From the NCBI GenBank assembly GCA_022072045.1, contig JAJVIL010000003.1, positions 1 through 64,000 of the forward strand: DNA of 64,000 bases, written 5' to 3'. The position numbers and the translations under genes are program-made. The notes under the pieces were generated by a model. It searched no databases. It was given only the letters and a program-made list of their open reading frames with translations, and was not told the DNA's origin. This document shows, piece by piece, positions 8,234 through 20,880 of the stretch; the stretch's first letter is position 1; each line of letters starts with the position of its first letter. Source of the stretch: Burkholderiaceae bacterium. GTDB lineage: Bacteria > Pseudomonadota > Gammaproteobacteria > Burkholderiales > Burkholderiaceae_C.

Positions 8234-8845
8234 ATGATGGTGCTTTATTCAGGGACCACGTGCCCTTACTCGCATCGATGCCGTTTCGTGTTGTTCGAAA
8301 AAGGCATGGATTTCGAGATCCGCGATGTCGACCTGTTCGCCAAGCCGGAAGACATCGCGCTGATGAATCCGTACAACGAAGTGCCGATCCTCGTTGAGCG
8401 CGATCTGATCCTCTACGAGTCGCACATCATCAACGAGTACATCGACGAGCGCTTTCCGCACCCGCAGCTCATGCCGGGCGATCCGGTGGCGCGCGCCCGG
8501 GTACGGTTGTTCCTGCTGAATTTCGAGAAGGAGTTGTTCGCGCACGTCAACGTGCTCGAGAACCGGGGCGTCAAGTCGACCGACAAGCAGATGGAGAAGG
8601 CGCGTGCGCAGATTCGCGACCGGCTGACGCAACTGGCGCCCATCTTCCTGAAGAACAAGTTCATGCTCGGCGACGACTTCTCGATGCTCGACGTGGCGAT
8701 CGCGCCGCTGCTGTGGCGACTGGACTTCTACGGCATCGACATGTCGAAGAACGCGGCGCCGCTGCTCAAGTACGCCGAGCGCATCTTCTCGCGCCCGGCC
8801 TACATCGAAGCGCTGACACCGTCGGAAAAGGTGATGCGCAAGTAG
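8234..8845 (+). CDS. sspA: Stringent starvation protein A (GST-fold RNA polymerase-associated)
   Basis: SspA is a glutathione-S-transferase-fold protein that binds RNA polymerase and alters transcription in stationary phase and stress. The 203-residue length fits. The N-terminal thioredoxin-like domain shows YSGTTCPYSHRCRFVLFEKG, NPYNEVPILVERDLILYES and EYIDERFPHPQLMPGDP, which are SspA hallmarks. The helical GST C-domain follows (LGDDFSMLDVAIAPLLWRLD). ATG 8234 gives the family start MMVLYSG; the longer ORF from TTG 8198 is unlikely. GGGGAG lies about 10 bases upstream. It is paired with sspB 18 bases downstream. Confidence 0.93.
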   Translation: MMVLYSGTTCPYSHRCRFVLFEKGMDFEIRDVDLFAKPEDIALMNPYNEVPILVERDLILYESHIINEYIDERFPHPQLMPGDPVARARVRLFLLNFEKELFAHVNVLENRGVKSTDKQMEKARAQIRDRLTQLAPIFLKNKFMLGDDFSMLDVAIAPLLWRLDFYGIDMSKNAAPLLKYAERIFSRPAYIEALTPSEKVMRK

Positions 8846-8863
8846 CGCATCGAGACCGCTCGC

Positions 8864-9415
8864 ATGGCCACCGGACCCAGGCCACCAGGCTCCGAAGCGC
8901 AGGGCGGTTCGACGCGGCCGTACCTGATTCGGGCGCTGCACGACTGGTGCACCGACAACGGCTTCACACCCTATGTGGCGGTGTTCGTCGACAGCAGCGT
9001 GCAGGTGCCGATGGAGTACGTGAAGAATCACGAGATCGTGCTCAACATCGGCTTCGAGGCCACCAGCGGCCTGCGGCTGGGCAACGAGACCATCGAGTTC
9101 AAGGCGCGTTTCGGCGGCGTGGCGCGCGATATCGTGGTGCCGATCGATCACGTGGTGGCGATCTACGCGCGCGAGAACGGCCAGGGCATGGCCTTCCCCG
9201 CCCCGCACGCCGACGGCGCCGAGCAGCCAGCCACGCCGATCGAGCCGCGCGATCCCGTCCGCAACCTGCGGTTGGCTTCCAGCGACGATCCATCGCCTGG
9301 AGGCGCTGCGCAGCCGGCGCCTCGGCCGGCCAAATCGAGCGATCCGGCACCGCCGCCTGAACCGCCGCCTGCGTCTCCGAGCGGCAACCGACCGTCGCTC
9401 AAGCGAGTGAAATAG
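8864..9415 (+). CDS. sspB: ClpXP protease specificity-enhancing factor SspB
   Basis: SspB is the adaptor that delivers ssrA-tagged polypeptides and other substrates to ClpXP. The folded domain covers roughly residues 18-105 (RPYLIRALHDWCTDNGFTPY, VLNIGFEATSGLRLGNE, FGGVARDIVVPIDHVVAIYA). A disordered Pro/Ala/Ser-rich tail follows, ending in PSLKRVK, the short ClpX-docking tail expected for this adaptor. Total length is 183 residues. It lies directly after sspA, as in many beta- and gammaproteobacteria, with tRNA-Thr 58 bases downstream. Confidence 0.93.
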   Translation: MATGPRPPGSEAQGGSTRPYLIRALHDWCTDNGFTPYVAVFVDSSVQVPMEYVKNHEIVLNIGFEATSGLRLGNETIEFKARFGGVARDIVVPIDHVVAIYARENGQGMAFPAPHADGAEQPATPIEPRDPVRNLRLASSDDPSPGGAAQPAPRPAKSSDPAPPPEPPPASPSGNRPSLKRVK

Positions 9416-9455
9416 CGATCGACCCGAGGGTGCCCTGCGGCATCATCGCGATACC

Positions 9456-9461
9456 TACAAT
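9456..9461 (+). promoter_or_regulatory. Candidate -10 box for the tRNA-Thr gene
   Basis: TACAAT ends 12 bases before the first tRNA nucleotide, a good position for a sigma70 -10 box. No convincing -35 is visible at 16-18 bases spacing. Confidence 0.4.
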
Positions 9462-9473
9462 GATCTGGCCCGC

Positions 9474-9549
9474 GCCGACTTAGCTCAGTTGGTAGAGCAA
9501 CCGCCTTGTAAGCGGTAGGTCATCCGTTCGAGTCGGATAGTCGGCACCA
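9474..9549 (+). tRNA. tRNA-Thr (anticodon TGT)
   Basis: The sequence folds as a full cloverleaf. Acceptor arms are GCCGACT and AGTCGGC, the D arm is GCTC...GAGC, and the anticodon stem ACCGC/GCGGT encloses loop CTTGTAA with anticodon TGT at 9507-9509. The T arm TCCG/CGGA has loop TTCGAGT, and the discriminator A is followed by an encoded CCA (9547-9549). It decodes ACA threonine codons. Confidence 0.95.
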
Positions 9550-9576
9550 GGATCGCTCGACAACACGCCGCGCCCC

Positions 9577-10398
9577 GTGGAGATCCTCGACGCAATCTAC
9601 GGCACCAAACCGTGGCTTCTCGCGCTCGCACTTCCGCCGACGCCGCTGCTGCTGGTGGCAGCAATCGGGGGATGGCTTGCGTGGCATCGCCGGCCCACGG
9701 GAGTGCTCTTGCTTGCTACTGGCCTCGTGCTGGCATGGTTCTCCTGCACCGAGCGCGCCGGCGAGTTCTTGATGGCTCACCTCGTGAACGCACCGGCTCC
9801 ACTCGCGAAGGGCGACATCGAGCGCCTGGCACGCGACCGCGAAGCGGGTCGGCGTACGGCCGTGCTGGTTCTCGGTGGAGGCCTCGTCCGACATCTCGCT
9901 GATTACGGGAAGAGTCAGGATCCGAATCAGCTATCGATTGAGCGGCTCCGATACGGCATCTGGCTGGCCCGTCAGATAGGCGCACCGTTGGGAATTTCAG
10001 GTGGAACTGCCCGCGGCGGTGACCCTGCGGCGCCGGCAGAGGCAGTCACCGAAAGCGAGGTGGCGCGTACCGAGTTCGGCCTTAATCCGCACTGGGTCGA
10101 GACGCTATCGCGAGACACGCGCGAGAACGCCAGGTTCAGTGTCGCCATGTTGCGCCGAGATGGCATCCAGCGCATCGTCGTCGTGACGCACCAGATGCAC
10201 ATTCCGCGCGCATTGCGCGCGTTCGAGGTGGCACTCGAGTCCGAACCGGGCGCCGCAATCGACATCGTCGCCGCAGGTGTCGACGCCCGTCGCCGCGACC
10301 TGGCCTTCGGTTGGCGTGGATGGACGACTTCGGTTCACGGCTTCCGGGAGACGCGCTATGCGGTGCACGAATGGTTGGCATGGGTCGCGGGCCATTGA
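9577..10398 (+). CDS. YdcF/ElyC-like DUF218 family membrane protein
   Basis: This 273-residue protein has two N-terminal hydrophobic segments (LLALALPPTPLLLVAAIGGWL and TGVLLLATGLVLAWFS) and a DUF218 domain from about residue 92. The domain shows TAVLVLGGGLV, LGISGGTARGGDP, SRDTRENARFSVAMLRRDG, VVTHQMHIPRALRAFE and a final FRETRYAVHEWLAWV. DUF218 proteins (YdcF, SanA, ElyC) are envelope-associated, and some influence peptidoglycan or lipid-carrier metabolism; the reaction is not established. The GTG start at 9577 lies 27 bases after the tRNA. With the next gene it forms a two-gene accessory insert between the conserved sspAB-tRNA and dciA-secA blocks. Confidence 0.8.
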   Translation: MEILDAIYGTKPWLLALALPPTPLLLVAAIGGWLAWHRRPTGVLLLATGLVLAWFSCTERAGEFLMAHLVNAPAPLAKGDIERLARDREAGRRTAVLVLGGGLVRHLADYGKSQDPNQLSIERLRYGIWLARQIGAPLGISGGTARGGDPAAPAEAVTESEVARTEFGLNPHWVETLSRDTRENARFSVAMLRRDGIQRIVVVTHQMHIPRALRAFEVALESEPGAAIDIVAAGVDARRRDLAFGWRGWTTSVHGFRETRYAVHEWLAWVAGH

Positions 10399-10516
10399 CG
10401 TCGAGTCGAAAAGGGCAAGTCTTCGAAGTGCGCAGGGTTGATGCGCCAAATTGAACCCGATGTGACAGCGTGTGAGGGCGAGGCCGCGGATGCGACCGCC
10501 CGGCTAGCATTCGCGA

Positions 10517-11878
10517 ATGCATCGACATACGAAGAGATTGCCCGCGTCACGCTCCGAATGGGGCGCGCCACGGAAGTCACTGACGCTGATCTACGCGCTC
10601 TTCACTAGCTTGACGTTGTTGGCCTGCGGTGGTGGGTCGGACAACGAGGCTTTGGCAGCGGGTCCAGACCCGGCACCCGCCCCATCGCCTGGTCCCGGAC
10701 CGTCGCCGGCGCCGAGTCCCGGCCCGGCACCCACACCGAGTCCATCGCCAGCGCCACCGGCCGGTGCCACTGCATGCGACACGGCGGCTGGACGAAAGCT
10801 GTACGTCGGCCCGGGCCAGAGCTATTCGACGATCCGTGCTGCCGCCGCCGCCGCCGTCAACGGCGACGTGGTGATGATCACCGCAGGCAACTACACGGGC
10901 GACGTGGCCTCGTGGCCTCAGAGCAACCTGACGATCTGCGGAGTGGGAGGCCGGGCACGTCTGTACGCGAATGGACAGCAAGCGGCCGGAAAAGGGATCT
11001 GGGTCATCAGAGGCAGCAACGTGGTGATCGACAGCATCGAGTTTCACGATGCGAAGGTTCCCGACCAGAACGGGGCTGGCATTCGCGCCGAGGGCAATGG
11101 CCTGACGATCATCAATTCCGGGTTCTACGATGGAGAGAACGGTATCCTCGGGCCCGACGCTGGTGACCTGACGATCATTCGGTCCGAGTTTGCGCGCAAC
11201 GGCTTCGGCGACGGCTACACCCACAACATCTACGTGGGGCCTGCCAACAAGGTCAGCGTCGTTTCCAGCTTCTTCCACGAGGCGAAGATCGGTCACAACT
11301 TCAAGAGTCGCGCAAGGGAAACCCGAATCGAGAACAGCTACTTCATGGACGGTCCGAGCGGCACCGCAAGCTATCAGGTCGACGTGCCCAATGGGGGTAC
11401 GGTGCTGCTGAGAGGGAACATGCTTCAGAAGGGCCCCAACGCCGACAACTCGACTGTCATCAACTATGGCTCGGAGGGCCTTCGAAGCGGCTACACGCAT
11501 TCGCTCGAGTTGATCCACAACACGGTGGTCTCGACCTATTCGGGCGGAGCATTCATGGCGATCGTCCCAGGGGTTGCATCGGTTGCCCTGACGGCCAACC
11601 TTTTTGCGGGTACCAATTCGCCTGCAAAGTTCATCGGCGGTGTTTCCGCTTCCAAAGTCACCGAAACCAACAATCTCGTTTCGGCTGCCGGCAATCTCAC
11701 CGCACCGACCAATATCGGCAACCCGAACTTCTGGCCGACAGGCTCGCTGGCAGGCCAAACCTCCCTCAGCGGCACCCCCGATCCCACGTACACCGCGGAC
11801 GCTCCCAGGCCCTATGCGTCGCGCGCTATCGATGCAACTGCCCCGCGCCGAATCGGCGCACTGCAGTCTCCTCCGTGA
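10517..11878 (+). CDS. Secreted lipoprotein with Pro-rich stalk and right-handed beta-helix
   Basis: The 453-residue product has a basic N-terminus and a hydrophobic stretch ending in a lipobox (SLTLLACGGGSDNE). A stalk of about 45 residues, mostly Pro/Ser/Ala/Gly, follows. From about residue 95 there is a parallel beta-helix fold: repeated turns such as GDVVMITAGNYTGDV, LTIINSGFYDGENGI and LTIIRSEFARNGFG resemble polysaccharide lyases and carbohydrate-binding helices. This suggests an outer-membrane or surface protein that binds or cuts a polysaccharide; no catalytic residues are assigned. The same architecture recurs at 46780 in the exopolysaccharide locus. Transcription converges on dciA with a 21-base gap. 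Confidence 0.72.
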   Translation: MHRHTKRLPASRSEWGAPRKSLTLIYALFTSLTLLACGGGSDNEALAAGPDPAPAPSPGPGPSPAPSPGPAPTPSPSPAPPAGATACDTAAGRKLYVGPGQSYSTIRAAAAAAVNGDVVMITAGNYTGDVASWPQSNLTICGVGGRARLYANGQQAAGKGIWVIRGSNVVIDSIEFHDAKVPDQNGAGIRAEGNGLTIINSGFYDGENGILGPDAGDLTIIRSEFARNGFGDGYTHNIYVGPANKVSVVSSFFHEAKIGHNFKSRARETRIENSYFMDGPSGTASYQVDVPNGGTVLLRGNMLQKGPNADNSTVINYGSEGLRSGYTHSLELIHNTVVSTYSGGAFMAIVPGVASVALTANLFAGTNSPAKFIGGVSASKVTETNNLVSAAGNLTAPTNIGNPNFWPTGSLAGQTSLSGTPDPTYTADAPRPYASRAIDATAPRRIGALQSPP

Positions 11879-11899
11879 AGATTTCTGCTTTGGCTAACT

Positions 11900-12202
11900 T
11901 CACGGTTGCACTTTGATGCGAACCTGCGTCCGCACGCCGCGCTCCTCGGCGAGGCGAACCTCGATCAGCGGCACGAGTTGACGCAATTTGGCCGCCGCCG
12001 CAGGGGTGTGCGCCAGTAAAGTCCATCCGTGCTCGTCGAGCGGGCCGGGTCTGGTCTGCGCGGCCAGCGGCGGCGGCAGCAAGGCTTCGATGCACTCGAA
12101 GCGCCGCCTCGATTCGCGCACCCGCTCGACGAGGCGCGTCAGCGCGTCGCTGTCGCGCAGCGCGTCGGCCAGCGGCACGGCCGGTTGCGGGCGGGCGGAC
12201 AT
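11900..12202 (-). CDS. DUF721 family protein (DciA-like)
   Basis: This 100-residue protein of the DUF721 family begins MSARPQPAVPLADALRDSDALTRLVERVRESRR and ends in a beta-rich half (DEHGWTLLAHTPAAAAKLRQLVP). DUF721 includes DciA, the ancestral DnaB helicase-loading factor in bacteria without DnaC-type loaders. Placement beside an M23 peptidase and secA is the usual Burkholderiales context. It is divergent from the M23 gene with only 15 bases between start codons, so the two promoters must overlap the coding regions. Confidence 0.75.
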   Translation of the reverse strand: MSARPQPAVPLADALRDSDALTRLVERVRESRRRFECIEALLPPPLAAQTRPGPLDEHGWTLLAHTPAAAAKLRQLVPLIEVRLAEERGVRTQVRIKVQP

Positions 12203-12217
12203 GCCGGGAGTTTAGCG

Positions 12218-13408
12218 ATGCAGATCCTGATCACCGACTCGAGCCTCGTGCGCACGCGCACGCTGCATCTGCGTCGCTGGCAAGTGGCGCTGGCGGCCGC
12301 GTTGATCGCCGGCGCGTTGATGGCGATCTCGGGTGTGGCCTACCACTTCGTCTTCGTCAGCGCCGCGCGCGCGGGCTGGCCGCTGGCGAGCCAGCTGGTG
12401 AAGGCGATGGTGCACGATGAACTCGCGCAACAGGAGCGCGTGATGCGCGAGAACCTCGACGCGATCGCATTGCGCGTCGGCGAAATGCAGGCCAAGCTGG
12501 TGAAGCTGGAAGCTCTGGGCGAGCGCGTCACCGGCATGGCCGGCGTCAAGACCGACGACCTGAAGGCGCTGCAGCCGGCGCACGCCAAGGGCGGCCAGGG
12601 TGGGCCTTACATTCCGCTGGCACGACCGAGCGCGGTGCAACTCGTCGAGGCGCTCGATCGGATGGACGAGCGCGCCGACATCGGCGGCGACCTCTTCACG
12701 CTGGTCGAATCGCGGCTGTTCGAGACTCGCCTGCAGGCGCTGCTGGTACCGAGCAGCCACCCGGTCGAAGGGCGCGTGGGGTCGGGTTTCGGCTTCCGCA
12801 TCGACCCGATCACCGGCCGCGCCGCGTTGCACACCGGACTCGATTTCCCATCGGATGTCGGCACGGCGATCCACGCCGCTGCCGGTGGCATGGTGGTGGT
12901 CAGCGAGAAGCACTCGGCCTACGGCAACATGATCGAGATCGACCACGGCAACCAGTTGATCACGCGCTATGCCCACGCATCGAAGCTGCTGGTCAAGGTG
13001 GGTGCGATGGTCAAGCGTGGCCAGAAGATCGCCGAGGTCGGAACCACCGGCCGCTCCACCGGGCCGCATCTGCACTTCGAGGTGCTCCTGGCTGGCGTGC
13101 AGCAGAACCCGACCCGCTTCCTGTCCGGCAAGGTCACCTCGCCGACGATGGTGGCCGACGCGATGCCGGCGCGGGCCAAGGTGCGTGCGCTGAAGCGCAG
13201 GGCACCGGCCGGCGAGCCGCCGACCGCCTGGGCAGCACCCACCGCGACGGGCCCCGAGGTCGGTGCCGTGGGCGGCGCGATGGCCACCCCGCAAACCACC
13301 TCACCATCGTTGGCGCCCGTGCCGACGCCTGCGTCGCCCGTGCCTGCGCCTGCGTTGCCCGCGCCTGCGCGCGAGGCGGGCACCGACGCCGCGGTGCCGA
13401 GCCTGTAG
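12218..13408 (+). CDS. M23 family metallopeptidase (membrane-anchored murein endopeptidase)
   Basis: This 396-residue protein has a cytoplasmic start, one membrane helix ([24 protein letters not shown]), a periplasmic coiled-coil region (about 65-110) and a LytM/M23 domain (about 180-320). The zinc-site motifs are ALHTGLDF (HxxxD) and GPHLHFEV (HxH), with [14 protein letters not shown] before them. The C-terminal 80 residues are Pro/Ala-rich. M23 enzymes cleave peptidoglycan cross-links or activate amidases; both metal motifs are intact, so it is probably active. The start is ATG 12218; the ORF-track extension from 12029 runs antisense to dciA. secA follows. Confidence 0.87.
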   Translation: MQILITDSSLVRTRTLHLRRWQVALAAALIAGALMAISGVAYHFVFVSAARAGWPLASQLVKAMVHDELAQQERVMRENLDAIALRVGEMQAKLVKLEALGERVTGMAGVKTDDLKALQPAHAKGGQGGPYIPLARPSAVQLVEALDRMDERADIGGDLFTLVESRLFETRLQALLVPSSHPVEGRVGSGFGFRIDPITGRAALHTGLDFPSDVGTAIHAAAGGMVVVSEKHSAYGNMIEIDHGNQLITRYAHASKLLVKVGAMVKRGQKIAEVGTTGRSTGPHLHFEVLLAGVQQNPTRFLSGKVTSPTMVADAMPARAKVRALKRRAPAGEPPTAWAAPTATGPEVGAVGGAMATPQTTSPSLAPVPTPASPVPAPALPAPAREAGTDAAVPSL

Positions 13409-13569
13409 GCCGGACGTCTCCCCCGGGGCCGGCAGTCCCCGCTGCTAAACTGCCCGGCTTGGGCGACGCGCCGGGCGGCCGGGCCGCGTGCGCGCCGCTT
13501 TCATTGGATGCGCGGGCCGGCGCACGGCAGCGGCCGAACTCGCATCGTGCACACCGACTCCCAGTTCGC

Positions 13570-16326
<2,757 letters not shown>

Positions 16327-16338
16327 GCCTCGAGCCGT

Positions 16339-17568
16339 ATGGCCGTCAACCTGATTGCCCCGCGCGCGGCTGACTTGCGCGCCGTTGCCGGCGTGCGCAT
16401 CGGCGTGGCGATGGCCGGCATTCGCAAGGCCGACCGCAAGGATCTGGTGGTGTTCGCGCTCGACGAAGGCTCGGTCGCCGCGGGCGTCTTCACCAGCAAC
16501 CGTTTCTGCGCTGCGCCGGTGCAACTGTGCCGCGAGCACCTGGCTGCGGGCCCGGCCATCCGTGCGCTGGTGATCAACACGGGCAACGCCAACGCCGGCA
16601 CCGGCGCCGGCGGCCTGACGAGCGCTCGGCGCAGCTGCGAGGCACTGGCGCACCGGCTCGGCTTGCGCCCGCAGCAGGTGCTGCCGTTCTCGACCGGCGT
16701 CATCATGGAAACGCTGCCGATCGATCGACTCGAAGCCGGTCTGCCCGCCGCAGTGGGTGCGCTGAAGCCCGACGCCTGGCTCGACGCGGCCGAGGGCATC
16801 ATGACCACCGACACCGTATCCAAGGCGGCGTCGCGGCAGCTCTCGATCGACGGCCGCGCGGTCACGGTGACAGGCATCGCCAAGGGCGCCGGCATGATCC
16901 GCCCCGACATGGCGACGATGCTCGGCTTCGTGGCCACCGACGCGGTGATCGCGCCGGCCGCCTTGCAGGCGCTCGTGCGCGACGCGGCCGACGCCAGCTT
17001 CAATTGCATCACCGTCGACGGCGACACGTCGACCAACGATTCGTTCATCCTGATGGCCACGCAGCGCGCCGGCCATGCGCGCATCGACACGCTCGACAGC
17101 GCCCAAGGCCGTGCGCTGCGCGACGCGGTGATCGCGGTGTCGGCGCAGCTCGCGCAGGCCATCGTGCGCGATGGCGAAGGCGCGACCAAGTTCATCACCG
17201 TGCGCATCGAGGGCGGGCGCGACGTCGCCGAGTGCCGCCGCGTGGCCTATGCGATCGCGCATTCGCCGCTGGTGAAAACCGCCTTCTTCGCCAGCGACCC
17301 CAATCTCGGGCGCATCCTCGCCGCGGTGGGCTACGCCGGCATCGCCGACCTCGACCAAGGTCTGATCGATCTCTACCTCGACGACGTCCACGTCGCCCGC
17401 CAGGGCGCTCGCCACCCGCAGTACGCGGAGGCACAAGGCCAGCGCGTGATGAAGCAAAGCGAGATCACCGTTCGCGTGTATCTGCACCGCGGCAACGCCG
17501 CGAGCACCGTGTGGACCTGCGACCTGTCGCACGACTACGTCAGCATCAACGCCGACTACCGCTCTTGA
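16339..17568 (+). CDS. argJ: Bifunctional ornithine acetyltransferase / N-acetylglutamate synthase
   Basis: ArgJ transfers the acetyl group of N-acetylornithine to glutamate in cyclic arginine biosynthesis. The 409-residue precursor self-cleaves between Ala192 and Thr193 in [16 protein letters not shown]; the new N-terminal threonine is the nucleophile. Other family segments are [39 protein letters not shown] and [15 protein letters not shown]. secA-argJ adjacency is conserved in Burkholderiales. After it a 138-base gap leads to an MFS gene, with no obvious regulatory element. Confidence 0.95.
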   Translation: MAVNLIAPRAADLRAVAGVRIGVAMAGIRKADRKDLVVFALDEGSVAAGVFTSNRFCAAPVQLCREHLAAGPAIRALVINTGNANAGTGAGGLTSARRSCEALAHRLGLRPQQVLPFSTGVIMETLPIDRLEAGLPAAVGALKPDAWLDAAEGIMTTDTVSKAASRQLSIDGRAVTVTGIAKGAGMIRPDMATMLGFVATDAVIAPAALQALVRDAADASFNCITVDGDTSTNDSFILMATQRAGHARIDTLDSAQGRALRDAVIAVSAQLAQAIVRDGEGATKFITVRIEGGRDVAECRRVAYAIAHSPLVKTAFFASDPNLGRILAAVGYAGIADLDQGLIDLYLDDVHVARQGARHPQYAEAQGQRVMKQSEITVRVYLHRGNAASTVWTCDLSHDYVSINADYRS

Positions 17569-17706
17569 CTGCCTCGCTGCCGGGCAGTTCATCGGCTTCG
17601 TACTTCGACCCCCGCTGAAAGCGCCGCGGCCGGCGTCGGTCGCCTCGCGATCGACGCGACAACGGGCCGCCGCTTCCACGAGAATGGCACGGCCAGGGCA
17701 GAAGAA

Positions 17707-19050
17707 GTGAACACGACCGCGCAACGGCTCTTCCAGTGGCGCCAGCGATTCGCGCTCGACGCCGACGATCTGCTGCGCCAAGCCACCTACCGCCGCTTGT
17801 GGACGTCGATTCTGGTCAGTTCGCTCGGCGGGCAGGTCACGGTGCTCGCGTTGCCGCTGACTGCGGCGGTGCTGCTGCACGCCTCGCCGACGCAGATGGG
17901 CCTGCTGACCGCGATGGAGATCGCACCGTTCGTGTTGTTCTCGCTGCCCTCGGGCGTGTGGCTCGATCGTGTGCGCAAGCTGCCGGTGTACGTCGGCGGT
18001 GAAATCCTGCTCGCGCTCACGGTAGCGAGCGTGCCGCTGGCCTGGGTGCTCGGTCTGTTGACGATGCCATGGCTTTACGGCGTGGCGTTCCTGCTCGGCA
18101 CCGTGTTCACCACCGCGGGCAGCGCAGCGCAGATCGTGCTGACGCAGGTGGTGGCGCGCGAGCGCCTGGTCGAGGCGCACGCCAAGAACGCGCTCGCCAG
18201 CTCGGGCGCCGAAGTCGTGGGGCCCGGTCTGGCCGGCCTGCTGATCCGGCTGCTCGGAGCCCCGGTCGCGTTGCTGGTCGACGGCCTGATGCTGCTGTGG
18301 TCGGCGTGGATCCTGCGCGGCATCCGCGTCGACGAGCGCCGCACGCATCGTGCCGACGCCCATTTCTGGCGCGACCTCGGCGAGGGGCTGCGCTTCGTCG
18401 GCCACACGCGGCTGCTGGTGGCGCTGGCCGCGGTGGTGGGCTGCTGGCAGATGTTCCACCAGGCGGCGATGGTGGTGAACATCCTGTTCGCCACGCGCGT
18501 GCTCGGCCTCGACGGCCAGCAGATCGGCGGCTGCTTCGTCGCGCTGGGTGCCGGAACCGTGCTGGCCAGCGTGTTCGGCAACCGCCTGAGCCGTCGCATC
18601 GGGCCCGGCCCGAGCCTGCCGCTGGCGATCGCCGTCTGCGGCGCGGGCTGGCTGCTACTCGCGGCGGCACCGGCCAACCGATTGGGCGTGGCCGCGTTCG
18701 CGCTGATGCTGTTCGCATTCGGCGTCGGCGCGGTGCTGATCTTCATCAACTTCCTGGCGCTGCGCCAGGCGGTCACTCCCGAACCGCTGCTCGGTCGAAT
18801 GACCAGCACGATGCGCTGGCTGATCCTGCTGCCTGCCGGGCCGGGCGCGCTGATCGGCGGCTGGCTCGGCGAGCACCTGGGGCTGCGCGCCGCGTTGGTG
18901 TTTGCCGGAGTGGGTGGCCTGCTGCTGTCGGCGGTCTCGGCGTCGTTGCCGGCCATCCGCGGCGTGCGGGTGCTGCCGCAGCCGGCGGGGCTCGGCGAGT
19001 TCGGCAGCGAGGCCACGCTGCACGCACCGCCTGCGCTCGAGCGGACGTAG
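17707..19050 (+). CDS. MFS transporter (DHA3/EntS-like)
   Basis: This 447-residue protein has about ten to twelve hydrophobic segments and belongs to the major facilitator superfamily. Its layout resembles the drug/siderophore exporter group: YRRLWTSILVSSLGGQVTVLALPL at the start, then MEIAPFVLFSLPSGVWLDRVRK (motif A-like loop), LAEAHAKNALASSGAEVVGPGLAG-type sequence in the middle, and VTPEPLLGRMTSTMRWLILLPAGPGALIGG in the second half. Substrate is unknown. The start is GTG 17707. It converges with ugpQ with six bases between stops. Confidence 0.82.
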   Translation: MNTTAQRLFQWRQRFALDADDLLRQATYRRLWTSILVSSLGGQVTVLALPLTAAVLLHASPTQMGLLTAMEIAPFVLFSLPSGVWLDRVRKLPVYVGGEILLALTVASVPLAWVLGLLTMPWLYGVAFLLGTVFTTAGSAAQIVLTQVVARERLVEAHAKNALASSGAEVVGPGLAGLLIRLLGAPVALLVDGLMLLWSAWILRGIRVDERRTHRADAHFWRDLGEGLRFVGHTRLLVALAAVVGCWQMFHQAAMVVNILFATRVLGLDGQQIGGCFVALGAGTVLASVFGNRLSRRIGPGPSLPLAIAVCGAGWLLLAAAPANRLGVAAFALMLFAFGVGAVLIFINFLALRQAVTPEPLLGRMTSTMRWLILLPAGPGALIGGWLGEHLGLRAALVFAGVGGLLLSAVSASLPAIRGVRVLPQPAGLGEFGSEATLHAPPALERT

Positions 19051-19056
19051 CCGCCG

Positions 19057-19797
19057 TCAGGGCAGCGGCAGGCGTGGCGAGAACACGTCGACGGCGTCGG
19101 TGACGATGCCGTCGATGCCCAGCGCGACCAGCTCGCGCGCACGCGCCGCATCGTTGACCGTGTAGACGAGCGCGCGCCGGCCGGCGGCGTGGACCTGCGC
19201 ACACAGCGCCGCGTCCATCAGCTTGTGGTTGGTGACGATCGCCACGCACTGCAGCGACGCGGCCATCTCGATGCAGCCCGGCCACAGCGTGTCGAGCAGC
19301 AACGCGCGCGGCAGCTCGGGCGCGGTCTCGCGCGCGCCCATCAGCGCCTGCGGCTTGAACGAGCTGAGCAGCAGCGGCGCGCCGCGCCACAGCTTGCGCA
19401 CCCACTGGCCGACCGCGCGGCCGGTCTCGATGTCGGTACTTGGGCTTGGCTTGATCTCGAGGTCGAGCGCGTGGCCGTTGGCGCAGCAAAAGGCAGCGAT
19501 CGCCTCGAAGCTCGCGATCGGCTCGCCGGCGTAGGCGGCGCTGTGCCAGCCGCCGGCGTCGAGCCGCGACAGCTCCGCCCAGGCGCGCTCGCCGGCCACG
19601 CCTCGCCCGGTGGTGGTGCGCTCGAGCGTGTCGTCGTGCAGCAGAAAAGGTACGCCGTCTGCGCTGAGCTTGACGTCGCATTCGAAGGCTGTGTGGCCGT
19701 GCGCCGCGCCGAGCCGGAACGCCGCCAGCGTGTTCTCGGGCGCCAGCTTGCCGGCGCCGCGGTGCGCGATCCACAGCGGGAAAGGCCAGGGTGCCAT
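19057..19797 (-). CDS. ugpQ: Glycerophosphodiester phosphodiesterase UgpQ
   Basis: This cytoplasmic GDPD (246 residues) hydrolyses glycerophosphodiesters to glycerol-3-phosphate and an alcohol. The catalytic face is visible as IAHRGAGKLAPENTLAA and ECDVKLSADGVPFLLHDDTLERTT, followed by LDLEIKPSPSTDIETG and a C-terminal TVNDAARARELVALGIDGIVTD. There is no signal peptide, unlike the periplasmic GlpQ. It is the last gene of the minus-strand ugpBAECQ operon, starting seven bases after ugpC. Confidence 0.93.
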   Translation of the reverse strand: MAPWPFPLWIAHRGAGKLAPENTLAAFRLGAAHGHTAFECDVKLSADGVPFLLHDDTLERTTTGRGVAGERAWAELSRLDAGGWHSAAYAGEPIASFEAIAAFCCANGHALDLEIKPSPSTDIETGRAVGQWVRKLWRGAPLLLSSFKPQALMGARETAPELPRALLLDTLWPGCIEMAASLQCVAIVTNHKLMDAALCAQVHAAGRRALVYTVNDAARARELVALGIDGIVTDAVDVFSPRLPLP

Positions 19798-19804
19798 CGC
19801 CGCC

Positions 19805-20869
<1,065 letters not shown>

Positions 20870-20880
20870 GCGCAGAGTTC

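Noticed and set aside
9474-12200. Possible genomic-island insertion at tRNA-Thr
   Set aside because: I found no repeat of the tRNA 3' end downstream and no integrase gene.
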